A stretch of DNA of 55,875 nucleotides, from NCBI GenBank assembly GCA_009885845.1, contig VFJW01000012.1, positions 1 to 55,875 of the forward strand. The letters run 5' to 3'. Both the position numbers and the translations under genes were made by a program. Positions 18,707 to 26,473 of this stretch are shown here, in pieces. Each line of letters starts with the position of its first letter. Position 1 is the stretch's first letter. The notes under the pieces were generated by a model. It was not told the origin of the DNA. It made no database searches and saw only the letters and a program-made list of their open reading frames with translations. Source of the DNA: Geobacter sp. (GTDB lineage Bacteria > Desulfobacterota > Desulfuromonadia > Geobacterales > Pseudopelobacteraceae).

Positions 18707-18953
18707 CCGGTGACACCATACACAGTTCCGAGTCCACTATTTTTCACCAACCCCATACCGTTCAACCCTCTCCCTCACAACCAAATCATCCTCATCCTCA
18801 ATAGTCACATCAGCCCTGCACACCGGACACACATCATACCCGCACCCATGCCATTCTCATACCGCCGTCACTCTAAGCAGTTCCGAGATAAAACCAACCA
18901 CATCCGCCTGCATTGCCGCGTCTTCAACACCATTGGCAAACAGCGCCACCCCC
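18707..18953. repeat. Direct repeat copy B (rsfS side)
   Basis: The uninterrupted copy of the sequence also found beside darG at 16217-16690. The two copies lie in the same orientation on the two sides of the DarTG operon, roughly 2.3-2.5 kb apart. The match runs from a start-codon-like ATG (here followed by a different, apparently dead frame) through AAATCATCCTCATCCTCAAT to the identical 43-bp block at 18911-18953. Recombination between the copies could delete or duplicate darTG. Confidence 0.8.
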
Positions 18954-19018
18954 ATCGGCCCAACTCGCACGCCCCAGTTGGAGGTCGATTTTTTCTTGTC
19001 GAGTTTGGCGCTCAGAGT
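18737..19018 (-). pseudogene. Gene remnant upstream of darT, interrupted by TGA
   Basis: In one minus-strand frame, 19018-18857 reads 53 residues (including SNWGVRVGPMGVALFANG and FISELLRVTAV) and ends in TGA. The same frame then runs 39 more residues (WHGCGYDVCPVC, TIEDEDDLVVRERVE) to TAG at 18737. The second part has a CxxxxCxxC zinc-ribbon look. Copy A at 16240-16690 holds a more decayed version with TGA at the same place. There is no plausible start codon. This is probably the 3' end of a lost gene or two, left by island rearrangement. Together with repeat copy B it accounts for most of the 578-bp gap between darT and rsfS. Confidence 0.5.
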
Positions 19019-19085
19019 TCACAGGCAATTGCGATCCCAGTAGGTAACGTCATGAACAGATGCCTTACAGATATTCTGGCACGCC

Positions 19086-19499
19086 TTAGAAATCGGATTC
19101 CTTGCGGGACGCCTTGATTTCCGCCGGCAACTCGACTTCCGGTGCCATACCCCAGAGACCGTCAAGGTCATAATAGCGGCGGATCTGATCATGAAAAATG
19201 TGCACCAGCACATCACCATAATCCATGACAATCCATCTGCCGTCTTTGGCGCCCTCGATATCATTGACCTTGCCGAATTTTTTCAATCCGGTGCGGATGT
19301 TGTCGGCAATGGCCTGGTTCTGTTTGTCGGAAGAACCGGATATGATCACCATGTAGTCAGCAATCGATGAGATCCGTGAGATGTTGCGCACACAGATATC
19401 AAAAGCTTTCTTGTCATACGCAAGTTCAGCGCATTTAAGTGCGCGCTCACTGGGGGTGAGTGTCGTTTTTTCGACAGGTGTGTTTTTTTTCACTGGCAT
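19086..19499 (-). CDS. rsfS: Ribosomal silencing factor RsfS
   Basis: A 137-residue protein that binds ribosomal protein L14 and blocks joining of the subunits when nutrients are short. The family core is evident: ALKCAELAYDKKAFDICVRNIS, DYMVIISGSSDKQNQAIADNI, DGRWIVMDYGDVLVHIFHD and YYDLDGLWG. It overlaps nadD by 10 bp, the usual arrangement. The genes that normally follow it (rlmH, gpmI) are displaced by the defence island, which begins just past its stop. Confidence 0.96.
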   Translation of the reverse strand: MPVKKNTPVEKTTLTPSERALKCAELAYDKKAFDICVRNISRISSIADYMVIISGSSDKQNQAIADNIRTGLKKFGKVNDIEGAKDGRWIVMDYGDVLVHIFHDQIRRYYDLDGLWGMAPEVELPAEIKASRKESDF

Positions 19500-20140
19500 T
19501 GGTTATAGATCCTTTGTTGCGAGATATATGCTGCTACGTCGGATGGTACATACCGGTTGATGTCGGCATTACCGGCGGCAAGCCGTCGGATTTCAGTCGA
19601 AGAAAGCTCCAGTGGCGAGCCGGTAATAAAAAAAATAGTCGTGCCGGAGCAGTGTTTCAGGCAGCCTGTTTCACTGTCAACGGCAAACACTCCTCTTACG
19701 GTATCCGGCAGGGCGCCAATCGGGTTGATAATTGGACTGCCGGGACGCTCGACAACAATCAGGTTGCACAGAGAGAAGATCTCGTCATAACGGTGCCACG
19801 TGCCAAGCTCCAGAAACGAATCCCCTCCGATAATAAAGAACAGTTCGTCTCCCGGAAGCCGCTCCCGGAATGTCCGGATTGTATCTATTGAATATGACTT
19901 GCCGTCGCGCTCCGCCTCAATCGTTGATAGTTCAAAATCCGGTCTGCCGGCAATAGCCATGCTGACCATGTGCGAACGATCTTCAAATGAAACCATGCCC
20001 TTCAGCAATTTGTGCGGCGGATCGGCTGCCGGTATAAAAATGACCCGGTCGAGCAGGCAGGCGATTTGCGACTCCCCGGCAATGCGCAAATGAGCATTGT
20101 GAATCGGGTTGAAACTGCCACCGAGCAGACCGATCCTCAT
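19490..20140 (-). CDS. nadD: Nicotinate-nucleotide adenylyltransferase
   Basis: A 216-residue cytoplasmic enzyme making deamido-NAD from nicotinate mononucleotide and ATP. The nucleotidyltransferase signature GGSFNPIHNAHLRIA lies at the N-terminus, with FIIGGDSFLELGTWHRYDEI in the middle and SSTEIRRLAAGNADINRYVP near the end. Length is normal. The start overlaps the upstream MshEN gene by 4 bp and the end overlaps rsfS, so it is translated as part of the long ybgC-to-rsfS operon. Confidence 0.96.
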   Translation of the reverse strand: MRIGLLGGSFNPIHNAHLRIAGESQIACLLDRVIFIPAADPPHKLLKGMVSFEDRSHMVSMAIAGRPDFELSTIEAERDGKSYSIDTIRTFRERLPGDELFFIIGGDSFLELGTWHRYDEIFSLCNLIVVERPGSPIINPIGALPDTVRGVFAVDSETGCLKHCSGTTIFFITGSPLELSSTEIRRLAAGNADINRYVPSDVAAYISQQRIYNQCQ

Positions 20141-21270
20141 GTCATCAAAATCTTGTTTTTTATGATCAGCATCTCAAATGCCAATGATGCTTTGTATACC
20201 AGTTTCTGAAGTTCCAGCAACCGTGTGCCGAGCGCATCCATGTCCGCTGAAACCACCACGGCGGCCACAACCTTGTTGAGCATGATTATCGGCAACACCA
20301 GGAGCGGCGTTCCGGAGCCAACTCCAAGCGCCTTGAGCAACTGGGCATTCTCGGGTGTATGAATCAGGGTACCCATGGAAAACTGGCGGGTCTCAAGCAC
20401 ATCCCTCAGTACAGAAGGTTTGCTCAGGAGAATGTTCAGGTTTTCCAGCTCTTCGATACGCGTTCCTGCGACGACTCCTCGCCAACCAACTGCCGTATTG
20501 TTCCGAATAATAAACAGTGCGCCGACGGTAAATTCCTGACCAAGATATTTGATAAAAACCGTCGCAATCTGGTCACGGTCTTTTGCACCGGCAAACTCAA
20601 TCGAAAGGCGATCAACCGTATAGCGATCAGCTCGACCTGCTGGAGTGGTATAGTCTTCCTCATAGCCGGGAAGGCTGCCAAACCCCTCGAATTCAAGCGG
20701 TATTTCTATATTGAGCAATTCACCGGTATCACTCTCCATCGGAATTTCTATTTTTTTAGCCGGTATAACCGGCTCTGCAACGGGCGCAGATTTCCGTTTT
20801 TTGGAAATATCTCCCTCTATCCGCAGATAGCGAATATCACCCCGAACCTGGTAATACTTTGAGAGAGCCGAGGTTATCCTGATGTCAGGCACAATATGGG
20901 CTTGTACAACGCAGCCGGTGACAAAAGCAACTTCGTCAATCGCCTTAAAATCAGTCGGGTCTGCCATAGCTAACGCCAGTTTTTTACCATCTGCTTTGAT
21001 CGGAACCACACGATATTTTTCCGCTAACTCGGCCGGTATCATAGCTATGACAGCCGGGGCTACCGTAGACAAGGTACGCCAGCCAACAGAAGGAACGCCA
21101 AGTTTGCGGCTTAAAAACTTACACAACAGTTCCTCGGTTATAAATCCCAATTCCACCAGACTGCTCCCCAGCTTGATCCCGAAAATCATCTGGCTCTTAA
21201 GCGCTTCATCAAGCTGTTCTGGAGTGATCAGTTTTTCATTCAGCAGCAGTTCACCGAGTTTAACAGCCAT
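20137..21270 (-). CDS. MshEN-domain protein of the type II secretion cluster
   Basis: A 377-residue protein. The N-terminal half has the MshEN/GspE-N pattern: LGELLLNEKLITPEQLDEAL, a second repeat-like FGIKLGSSLVELGFI, and FLSRKLGVPSV then IPAELAEKYRVVPI. MshEN domains bind c-di-GMP or nucleotides. There is no ATPase (no Walker A), so this is not GspE itself. After a Pro/Lys linker the C-terminal half (about 220-377) has a GAF-like look (DRDQIATVFIKYL, ELLKALGVGSGTPLLVLPI). It begins 25 bp after gspN and overlaps nadD. It may be a regulatory input to the secretion or pilus machinery; that role is inference. Confidence 0.75.
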   Translation of the reverse strand: MAVKLGELLLNEKLITPEQLDEALKSQMIFGIKLGSSLVELGFITEELLCKFLSRKLGVPSVGWRTLSTVAPAVIAMIPAELAEKYRVVPIKADGKKLALAMADPTDFKAIDEVAFVTGCVVQAHIVPDIRITSALSKYYQVRGDIRYLRIEGDISKKRKSAPVAEPVIPAKKIEIPMESDTGELLNIEIPLEFEGFGSLPGYEEDYTTPAGRADRYTVDRLSIEFAGAKDRDQIATVFIKYLGQEFTVGALFIIRNNTAVGWRGVVAGTRIEELENLNILLSKPSVLRDVLETRQFSMGTLIHTPENAQLLKALGVGSGTPLLVLPIIMLNKVVAAVVVSADMDALGTRLLELQKLVYKASLAFEMLIIKNKILMT

Positions 21271-21295
21271 TTACGTTCCTCTTTTGTGTGCAGCT

Positions 21296-22135
21296 CTAAA
21301 GAATTTGCGGCGCCAGCAGTGTGCCCCTGATCGGCACGGTATAGACTCCCGGAGAGGTCATAAATTTGGCCAGCAGCATAAAAACCAGCTTCTGTTTTTC
21401 AAGAAAATCCGGTTTGGGCATGATCTCCAGTTTCATATTAAGGGGTGTCACTCCGGCATTGCTCCCCGTGGGGATGTCACCGGAAAGCCGCATAAAAACA
21501 CCATCTCCTTCGAGCGTAAAACTCTCAAGGCGGGCTTTCCCCTCACTGATCCTTATCATGCCCTGTGTTTTCAGGTTGGCCGCGTCAGGAAGCGGAAATG
21601 CTCCCAGCTTAACTCCTGAAAATTCAAGTTGCTGTATCTCCAGCTTCAGGTCACCGCTGAGGCCTTTTGCACCACGCTGAAGCGTACCTTTACTCCAGAG
21701 ATTTCCGGCCGCTTTTGCTCCCAGAACACTTTTAAAAAAGGGTATGTCGGCAACAGCTATGCCGTCAGCGCTCAACTCCAGGGCAGCTTTGCCGTTCAGG
21801 GCATAGGCAACGTCCAGACGCCCTGTACCGATTGTTGCCCCCCCGGAAATTATCGCCTTCCCGGTCAGGAGTGGAAGCAGCAGCATCCTTACCTGCAGTC
21901 GCTGACAGCTCAGCAACGGCCCTTGTTCTGACGACAATAGCAGGTTGTCCCATGCAAGACCGGGAAGCACTGTTTTGTGAACTGCCGGTGTAAGCGTTAG
22001 CCCCTGTCGGGACAGAGCCTGGGCAAGTGCGACATCAATCCTTTTTGTCGGAAAAAACATATAAATGAACAGCAGAAAACAAACCGGAACCGCAACCAGA
22101 ATAACAGCCAACCGTGCCGGTCGCACGGTTTTCAT
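21296..22135 (-). CDS. gspN: Type II secretion system protein GspN
   Basis: A 279-residue inner-membrane protein with one N-terminal transmembrane helix (about 8-27) and a periplasmic beta-rich domain. Recognisable features are ALSRQGLTLTPAVHKTVLPGLAWDNLLL, LKLEIQQLEFSGVKLGAFPLP and the C-terminal VPIRGTLLAPQI, which matches the GspN end (AsmA-like repeats). It overlaps gspM by 4 bp. GspN is an accessory component found in delta- and some gammaproteobacterial systems; its exact role is unsettled. Confidence 0.82.
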   Translation of the reverse strand: MKTVRPARLAVILVAVPVCFLLFIYMFFPTKRIDVALAQALSRQGLTLTPAVHKTVLPGLAWDNLLLSSEQGPLLSCQRLQVRMLLLPLLTGKAIISGGATIGTGRLDVAYALNGKAALELSADGIAVADIPFFKSVLGAKAAGNLWSKGTLQRGAKGLSGDLKLEIQQLEFSGVKLGAFPLPDAANLKTQGMIRISEGKARLESFTLEGDGVFMRLSGDIPTGSNAGVTPLNMKLEIMPKPDFLEKQKLVFMLLAKFMTSPGVYTVPIRGTLLAPQIL

Positions 22136-22683
22136 GGTTTTACCTGTCCTGGTACCGGTTTAAGCAGTGCCAGTATCAGACTCAGATCACAGCGGGACGG
22201 ATCCTCAAAGCGAACCCTCAGATTACATTTTTTAATAATCAGCGGGCGACTCCCTTTTTCGAGTCGATATAACAGATTGGTGGCTTCGTTGAGCGTCAAT
22301 CCATCAATGCGAATATCGGCTGCATCCTCGGTAAAGCCGCTCCGCTCTTCACCTTTAAGCGGTATAATTTTAATTGATTTCCCCTTGATGCCTATATCCT
22401 CAATAATTTTGGCCGGGGAATCGTCCGGGCGGAGAGTAGCCATACGTCCACTCAACTGGTCTGATGACTGGCGAGCCGACTGGTACGAAATTTTGAGCGG
22501 AAGCAGTTCCTTGAGTACCGTTTCACGGGCGGCTCGTTTTTTCTCAAGCGCTTGAACTCTTACACTCAACGCCGACCACCCGACCGCTGCAGCCAGCAGT
22601 ACAATCAGGGCATAACCGCACCAGAGTCGTACCCGGCTGTCAAGGCTCTGCCATTTCTCCAGGATAATCTCAAGAGGTTTCAT
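22132..22683 (-). CDS. gspM: Type II secretion system protein GspM
   Basis: A 183-residue bitopic protein: short cytoplasmic N-terminus, one transmembrane helix (about 23-41), a coiled-coil stretch (RVQALEKKRAARETVLKEL), then a ferredoxin-like periplasmic domain (IRIDGLTLNEATNLLYRLE). GspM partners GspL in the inner-membrane assembly platform. It overlaps gspL upstream and gspN downstream by 4 bp each. Sequence conservation in this family is low, so the call rests on topology and position as well. Confidence 0.82.
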   Translation of the reverse strand: MKPLEIILEKWQSLDSRVRLWCGYALIVLLAAAVGWSALSVRVQALEKKRAARETVLKELLPLKISYQSARQSSDQLSGRMATLRPDDSPAKIIEDIGIKGKSIKIIPLKGEERSGFTEDAADIRIDGLTLNEATNLLYRLEKGSRPLIIKKCNLRVRFEDPSRCDLSLILALLKPVPGQVKP

Positions 22684-23993
22684 TTTGTTCCCTCCTTGAG
22701 CGTTCCGGTCAAACTGAATGAAACAGTGCCATCGGGTCGACTCTTGACCTCACCCAATTCGGCAACAACCAGCAAAGGGGCAAGCACCGCTTTAAATTCA
22801 TTGACCGCCTGAGCGGAACGGGCATCGCCTTTTATTCGAAGAGTGCGGCCTTCCAGTTCAGCTTCGTACAGGCCATTAATGCTGCTCCCTTTAGCTTCAG
22901 CCAGCTTTTTAAGAAGATCGAGATACCCGCTTGAATTTTCGACTCCGGCCAGCTTCCTGATCTCTCCTTTAATTTCGGAAATTTCATCAACCGCCTTGGC
23001 ACGGGCCGGGAAAATTTCTTTGTAAATCGATGCTATTGATTTGTTCAGAGATGAAATATCAGCTGAAGCAGCACGATACTGGAGTCCTTTCTGTACGAAC
23101 AGCAACAGAATGATAAGTGTCGCCAGTATTCCTGTCAGGATCAGCTTCTTACGCAGTTTGGCATCTCCGGCGGTCCAGGCCAGTTCTCCCTGCCGGAAAT
23201 CAGGGAGTAAACCTTTATGACAGGCGTGTGCCACAGCATAAAACCCGGCCATCTGCTGAAATGTTTCATCGTTTATGAACATATGTCCCAGTTCCGACGG
23301 CATTTCCAGGGTTTCTGCCGGTAACAGCCGGATATCGGTATCTGCAAGGCCATCGACCCCCTGCCCGAACAGACAAAGTCGCGGAGGAAGAATTCCGCCA
23401 GAGAGTTCCAATGCTGACAACGTAGTTTCTATCATTGATGTGGTCATAACGGAGTCGGATGAGCGGAAATAGGTCAGTCGCCCGCCATTCAAAAGAGCCA
23501 GTGTCTTTCCGTCACAGACGGCAGCGTCTGGAGGTACACCCGGCAGGACGGCATATGCAAACGGAAGTGAACTGACAACCTGAGGCTCAATGCCGGATTC
23601 CCGGAACTGTTCGATTGCCTGGCTGATATCGATCTTGCGAGCCCAGAGAGCGAGAAAGCGCCCATCTCCGGACGGCAGGACCCCCAGTGCAAGATCTTCG
23701 ACCGGCAGCGCTATTTCACCCTGCAAATGAGCCGGTATAACTTCACGTGCCTTACGGAGATCGTTGAACGGGAGCACAACGGAACGCTGTGCAAAAAGTG
23801 TCGGCGGCAGACAGAGTACAACGCGAGGCGAACCGGTCATTTTTTCAGTTATGCTTCTGACAGCAATTGACAGCGGCCGCTCTTCGTTCAGCTCTATCAC
23901 CGCAGCCCCGATAAGTTCCGTGGAACGTCGCGAAACCCCGAAATGAGCCACTGTCAGCCGGTTTTCTTCTGCCTGTAGAATCAGATAATCCAT
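22680..23993 (-). CDS. gspL: Type II secretion system protein GspL
   Basis: About 437 residues from the ATG at 23993, which has GAGGG some 11 nt upstream; an ATG at 24011 would add six residues but lacks a ribosome site. The cytoplasmic N-terminal part is PilM/actin-like. A transmembrane helix (about residues 285-300, LTGILATLIILLLFV) leads to a periplasmic coiled coil and a ferredoxin-like domain (LRIKGDARSAQAVNEFKAVL). GspL recruits the GspE ATPase to the inner membrane and pairs with GspM. A 47-bp gap separates it from gspK. Confidence 0.86.
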   Translation of the reverse strand: MDYLILQAEENRLTVAHFGVSRRSTELIGAAVIELNEERPLSIAVRSITEKMTGSPRVVLCLPPTLFAQRSVVLPFNDLRKAREVIPAHLQGEIALPVEDLALGVLPSGDGRFLALWARKIDISQAIEQFRESGIEPQVVSSLPFAYAVLPGVPPDAAVCDGKTLALLNGGRLTYFRSSDSVMTTSMIETTLSALELSGGILPPRLCLFGQGVDGLADTDIRLLPAETLEMPSELGHMFINDETFQQMAGFYAVAHACHKGLLPDFRQGELAWTAGDAKLRKKLILTGILATLIILLLFVQKGLQYRAASADISSLNKSIASIYKEIFPARAKAVDEISEIKGEIRKLAGVENSSGYLDLLKKLAEAKGSSINGLYEAELEGRTLRIKGDARSAQAVNEFKAVLAPLLVVAELGEVKSRPDGTVSFSLTGTLKEGTK

Positions 23994-24040
23994 AATATGC
24001 TGCGCCCTCATCAACTGATGATGTAACTATTTAATGTGTA

Positions 24041-24982
24041 TCAGTATTCCTGCCATGACAAAACAGCATACGGAGACAACCGCACAATCGCTTCCACCGA
24101 CCGCCCGGAATCCTTTACTCTGGCTACGGAGGTTATTCTGAAGAGGTTGCCCTTAACACTGATCTTGCCGACCAGACCGGTTGTGATCGTCTCCATCCCC
24201 GGTATCCGGGAAAGCTCTCCCGGCGACTTAAAGGGCTGAATACGCCGGTTTTCCATTATCAGCTCTGCCATCCGGTCATCAATACCCTTGTCCAGCGCAA
24301 TAAGGATCTCTTTTGGAGCGGTGTTTATGTTGATCGTCGACAGCGGTGAACCGGGCATATCTGAAAAGGTTGTAACATAAGGGCTCAGCTTACTAAAAAT
24401 TTCCGGCGTAAACCCTTTGACAAACGACAGCTCTGTGATGGTCTTCAACTTACCGTTTCGGGCGCTGTAGGCAGGTTTAAGGGTACGATAATATGGCGAC
24501 TCAGCACCGCCACCGGAACGAGGTTGGTCGTCACCGTCGATCCAGTCAGCTATTGCGCTCCAGATATCGCCCGGAAGCTTCAGATTCGAACTTGTACCGA
24601 GCCGCTGTAAAGCCGTTAATGTAAAAGGTTCATACTCTCCGTTTGGCTGCACCAGGCTGTTGATGTTGATTTTACCACTTTCCTCGCTGATCGTAATTTC
24701 CAGCGAACCTGCCTCATCATTCAGCTTAATCGGTGTTGCCCATCGGTCGGAAAGGGCCGTATATGAACGGTCGGAAAGCCCCATCTGCAGAAGCTTTGCC
24801 CCTCCTGTTGCACCTGATTCCGCCAGTATCGACGCCTGCTGCCCATCGCGGAAGCCGCGACTAAGCGAGGTATCCACGTACACCTGGTGGATCATCTCGA
24901 CCACAACCGCCACCATCAGCGCCGTTACTACCAAAGTCAAGATCAGAGCGAATCCGGAATCGTTGTTTAACCGCCCGGTCAT
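24041..24982 (-). CDS. gspK: Type II secretion system minor pseudopilin GspK
   Basis: A 313-residue minor pseudopilin. The prepilin peptidase site is DSG|FALIL; the missing Glu at position +5 is normal for GspK. The large alpha domain shows the GspK hallmarks SGKININSLV and TININTAPKEILIAL, and PGELSRIPGM with helix-hairpin-helix character. GspK caps the pseudopilus tip with GspI and GspJ. The start overlaps gspJ by 4 bp. Confidence 0.93.
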   Translation of the reverse strand: MTGRLNNDSGFALILTLVVTALMVAVVVEMIHQVYVDTSLSRGFRDGQQASILAESGATGGAKLLQMGLSDRSYTALSDRWATPIKLNDEAGSLEITISEESGKININSLVQPNGEYEPFTLTALQRLGTSSNLKLPGDIWSAIADWIDGDDQPRSGGGAESPYYRTLKPAYSARNGKLKTITELSFVKGFTPEIFSKLSPYVTTFSDMPGSPLSTININTAPKEILIALDKGIDDRMAELIMENRRIQPFKSPGELSRIPGMETITTGLVGKISVKGNLFRITSVARVKDSGRSVEAIVRLSPYAVLSWQEY

Positions 24983-25596
24983 GGTTCTCTCACTTGCGGT
25001 TTCGAAAGTACCGAAAACTGTAACGGTTTCCCTTCTTCCTCAATCTGCACAGTCACTCGCACACTTTGTGGAAGCTTCCCGTTTATTGCGGTATCCCAGC
25101 TTTTTACCCACTTCGACCCGTCATCGCACTCCACCAGAAAGGAGCTGATCTGCTCCATCTGCGGATAGGCGTGGATGGCGCTCTCTTCAGAAAAAAGATC
25201 CTTCTCCTGGCGAGTCAGGGTACGCTTTGTATCTTTCTCACCCATACGATATGTGACGGTAACAATACCCGACTCGTTTCGACTTTGCCCAGCTGGCGGC
25301 GCCAGCGTAGTCAATTCCAAAGTCGAAGAAGGGGAACCGAAACTATCCCGATCCTCCACCACAAACCGCAATCGCTTGTCACTGCGGTCAAACTGTGCAG
25401 ACGCAACCTCCCGGCGAATCAAATCAAGAGTAGCTCCCAGTTCGCGCCGCGATTCCATGCCGGCTGAGGCACGTTCCCTGGCACGCAGCACACCAAAATA
25501 ACTGCCATAAAGTGCCGCAGAAAGGATGCCGAGCAATACCACCGCAATCAGAATCTCCAGCAGTGTGAATCCATTATTTCGGGAGATAGCGGACAA
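24979..25596 (-). CDS. gspJ: Type II secretion system minor pseudopilin GspJ
   Basis: A 205-residue prepilin with the cleavage/methylation motif RNNG|FTLLEILIAVVLLGIL and Glu at +5. The N-terminal helix is followed by RRELGATLDLIRREVASAQFD and a beta-rich head (LTTLAPPAGQ, VTYRMGEKD), typical of GspJ. It overlaps gspI by 23 bp, which indicates tight translational coupling. It acts in the pseudopilus tip complex. Confidence 0.92.
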   Translation of the reverse strand: MSAISRNNGFTLLEILIAVVLLGILSAALYGSYFGVLRARERASAGMESRRELGATLDLIRREVASAQFDRSDKRLRFVVEDRDSFGSPSSTLELTTLAPPAGQSRNESGIVTVTYRMGEKDTKRTLTRQEKDLFSEESAIHAYPQMEQISSFLVECDDGSKWVKSWDTAINGKLPQSVRVTVQIEEEGKPLQFSVLSKPQVREP

Positions 25597-25918
25597 GTGC
25601 CACCTCCCTGCCGTTGCTGCCGCGCTTCACCTTGACAACCAGCTTCCGCAGGCCAGGAAGATCGGCCGGCAGCAGGTCAGCTTTCCAGCTCAGCTCCGGA
25701 TGAGAAGGGGCGAAGGTTCCTTCACCTTTCACCGGAGTATCTCCCAACTCCGCCATACGGGTACGCGCCAGCAGTGTCATGGTTGTACTATCGCGTTCGC
25801 CCGCTATAATTCCAAGGTGATAGTTTACCGATCCGAGCAGAGTAAGGATAACGCCAGCCATGATGGCAAGAGCCACCATTACTTCAAGAAGTGTAAATCC
25901 CGAGGTTTCACCTCTCAT
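25574..25918 (-). CDS. gspI: Type II secretion system minor pseudopilin GspI
   Basis: A 114-residue prepilin: short leader MRGETSG, then FTLLEVMVALAIMAGVIL with Glu at +5, then TMTLLARTRMAELG, the usual GspI pattern. The small head domain matches family length. It overlaps gspH by 4 bp and gspJ by 23 bp. It forms the pseudopilus tip with GspJ and GspK. Confidence 0.92.
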   Translation of the reverse strand: MRGETSGFTLLEVMVALAIMAGVILTLLGSVNYHLGIIAGERDSTTMTLLARTRMAELGDTPVKGEGTFAPSHPELSWKADLLPADLPGLRKLVVKVKRGSNGREVALVRYLPK

Positions 25919-26469
25919 GGCGGATCCTCGTGATACCCCTCGAAAGCCTTAACCTTGCCACCTGAAGGAAAGGCCATCACGGTCCAGAATGTACCTTCTG
26001 TCGAGCGGAGATGAATTGTGACAAAGTCCCGTACCCCGCCAACTCCGATATCTATACGTATCTGACCATCAATAACTTTACCCGATCTTGGTATCCGAAC
26101 ATCTGCAATGGTGACGCCCTCTTTCATCGGTGATTTTTGGAGCAGCGGGTCCGACGGCTCTCTTGTGTTCCCATCCCCACCGATTTCGAAAAACTTTACG
26201 GAGTCAGTTCCCGGTGCCAGAACCAGATAATAAACGGTTCGAGACGTTGCGGCTCTCTCCTGAATATACCGAAGCGTTGAGGCCAGAGTACGGGCGGAAA
26301 TCTTCAGATTTTCCTGGTCTGAAGAGGGGAGCCGCGGGATAACCAGAAGCAGTACCATGCCGATTATGGCCATTACCACCGCAATCTCGATCAGGGTGAA
26401 ACCGGACGGACATCGGTTTTCCCTGCGCAGAAGGAGCGCATCAGAACCGATAGCAGACGGATTGTCCAT
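25915..26469 (-). CDS. gspH: Type II secretion system minor pseudopilin GspH
   Basis: A 184-residue prepilin with a somewhat long leader (23 residues) before the G|FTLIEIAVVMAIIGMVLLLV cleavage site. The head contains ARTLASTLRYIQERAATSRTVYYLVL, the GspH/FimT pattern. It is the first gsp gene of this cluster; gspC, D, E, F and G are not in the window. Its start lies 4 bp from the end of rnd. Confidence 0.9.
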   Translation of the reverse strand: MDNPSAIGSDALLLRRENRCPSGFTLIEIAVVMAIIGMVLLLVIPRLPSSDQENLKISARTLASTLRYIQERAATSRTVYYLVLAPGTDSVKFFEIGGDGNTREPSDPLLQKSPMKEGVTIADVRIPRSGKVIDGQIRIDIGVGGVRDFVTIHLRSTEGTFWTVMAFPSGGKVKAFEGYHEDPP

Positions 26470-26473
26470 CGGC

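Noticed and set aside
18555-18737. 60-codon minus-strand frame ahead of darT (MVSPEICRAEL near its start)
   Set aside because: Its start lies in the duplicated sequence and it ends without resembling a protein family; probably what remains of a gene that once followed repeat copy B.
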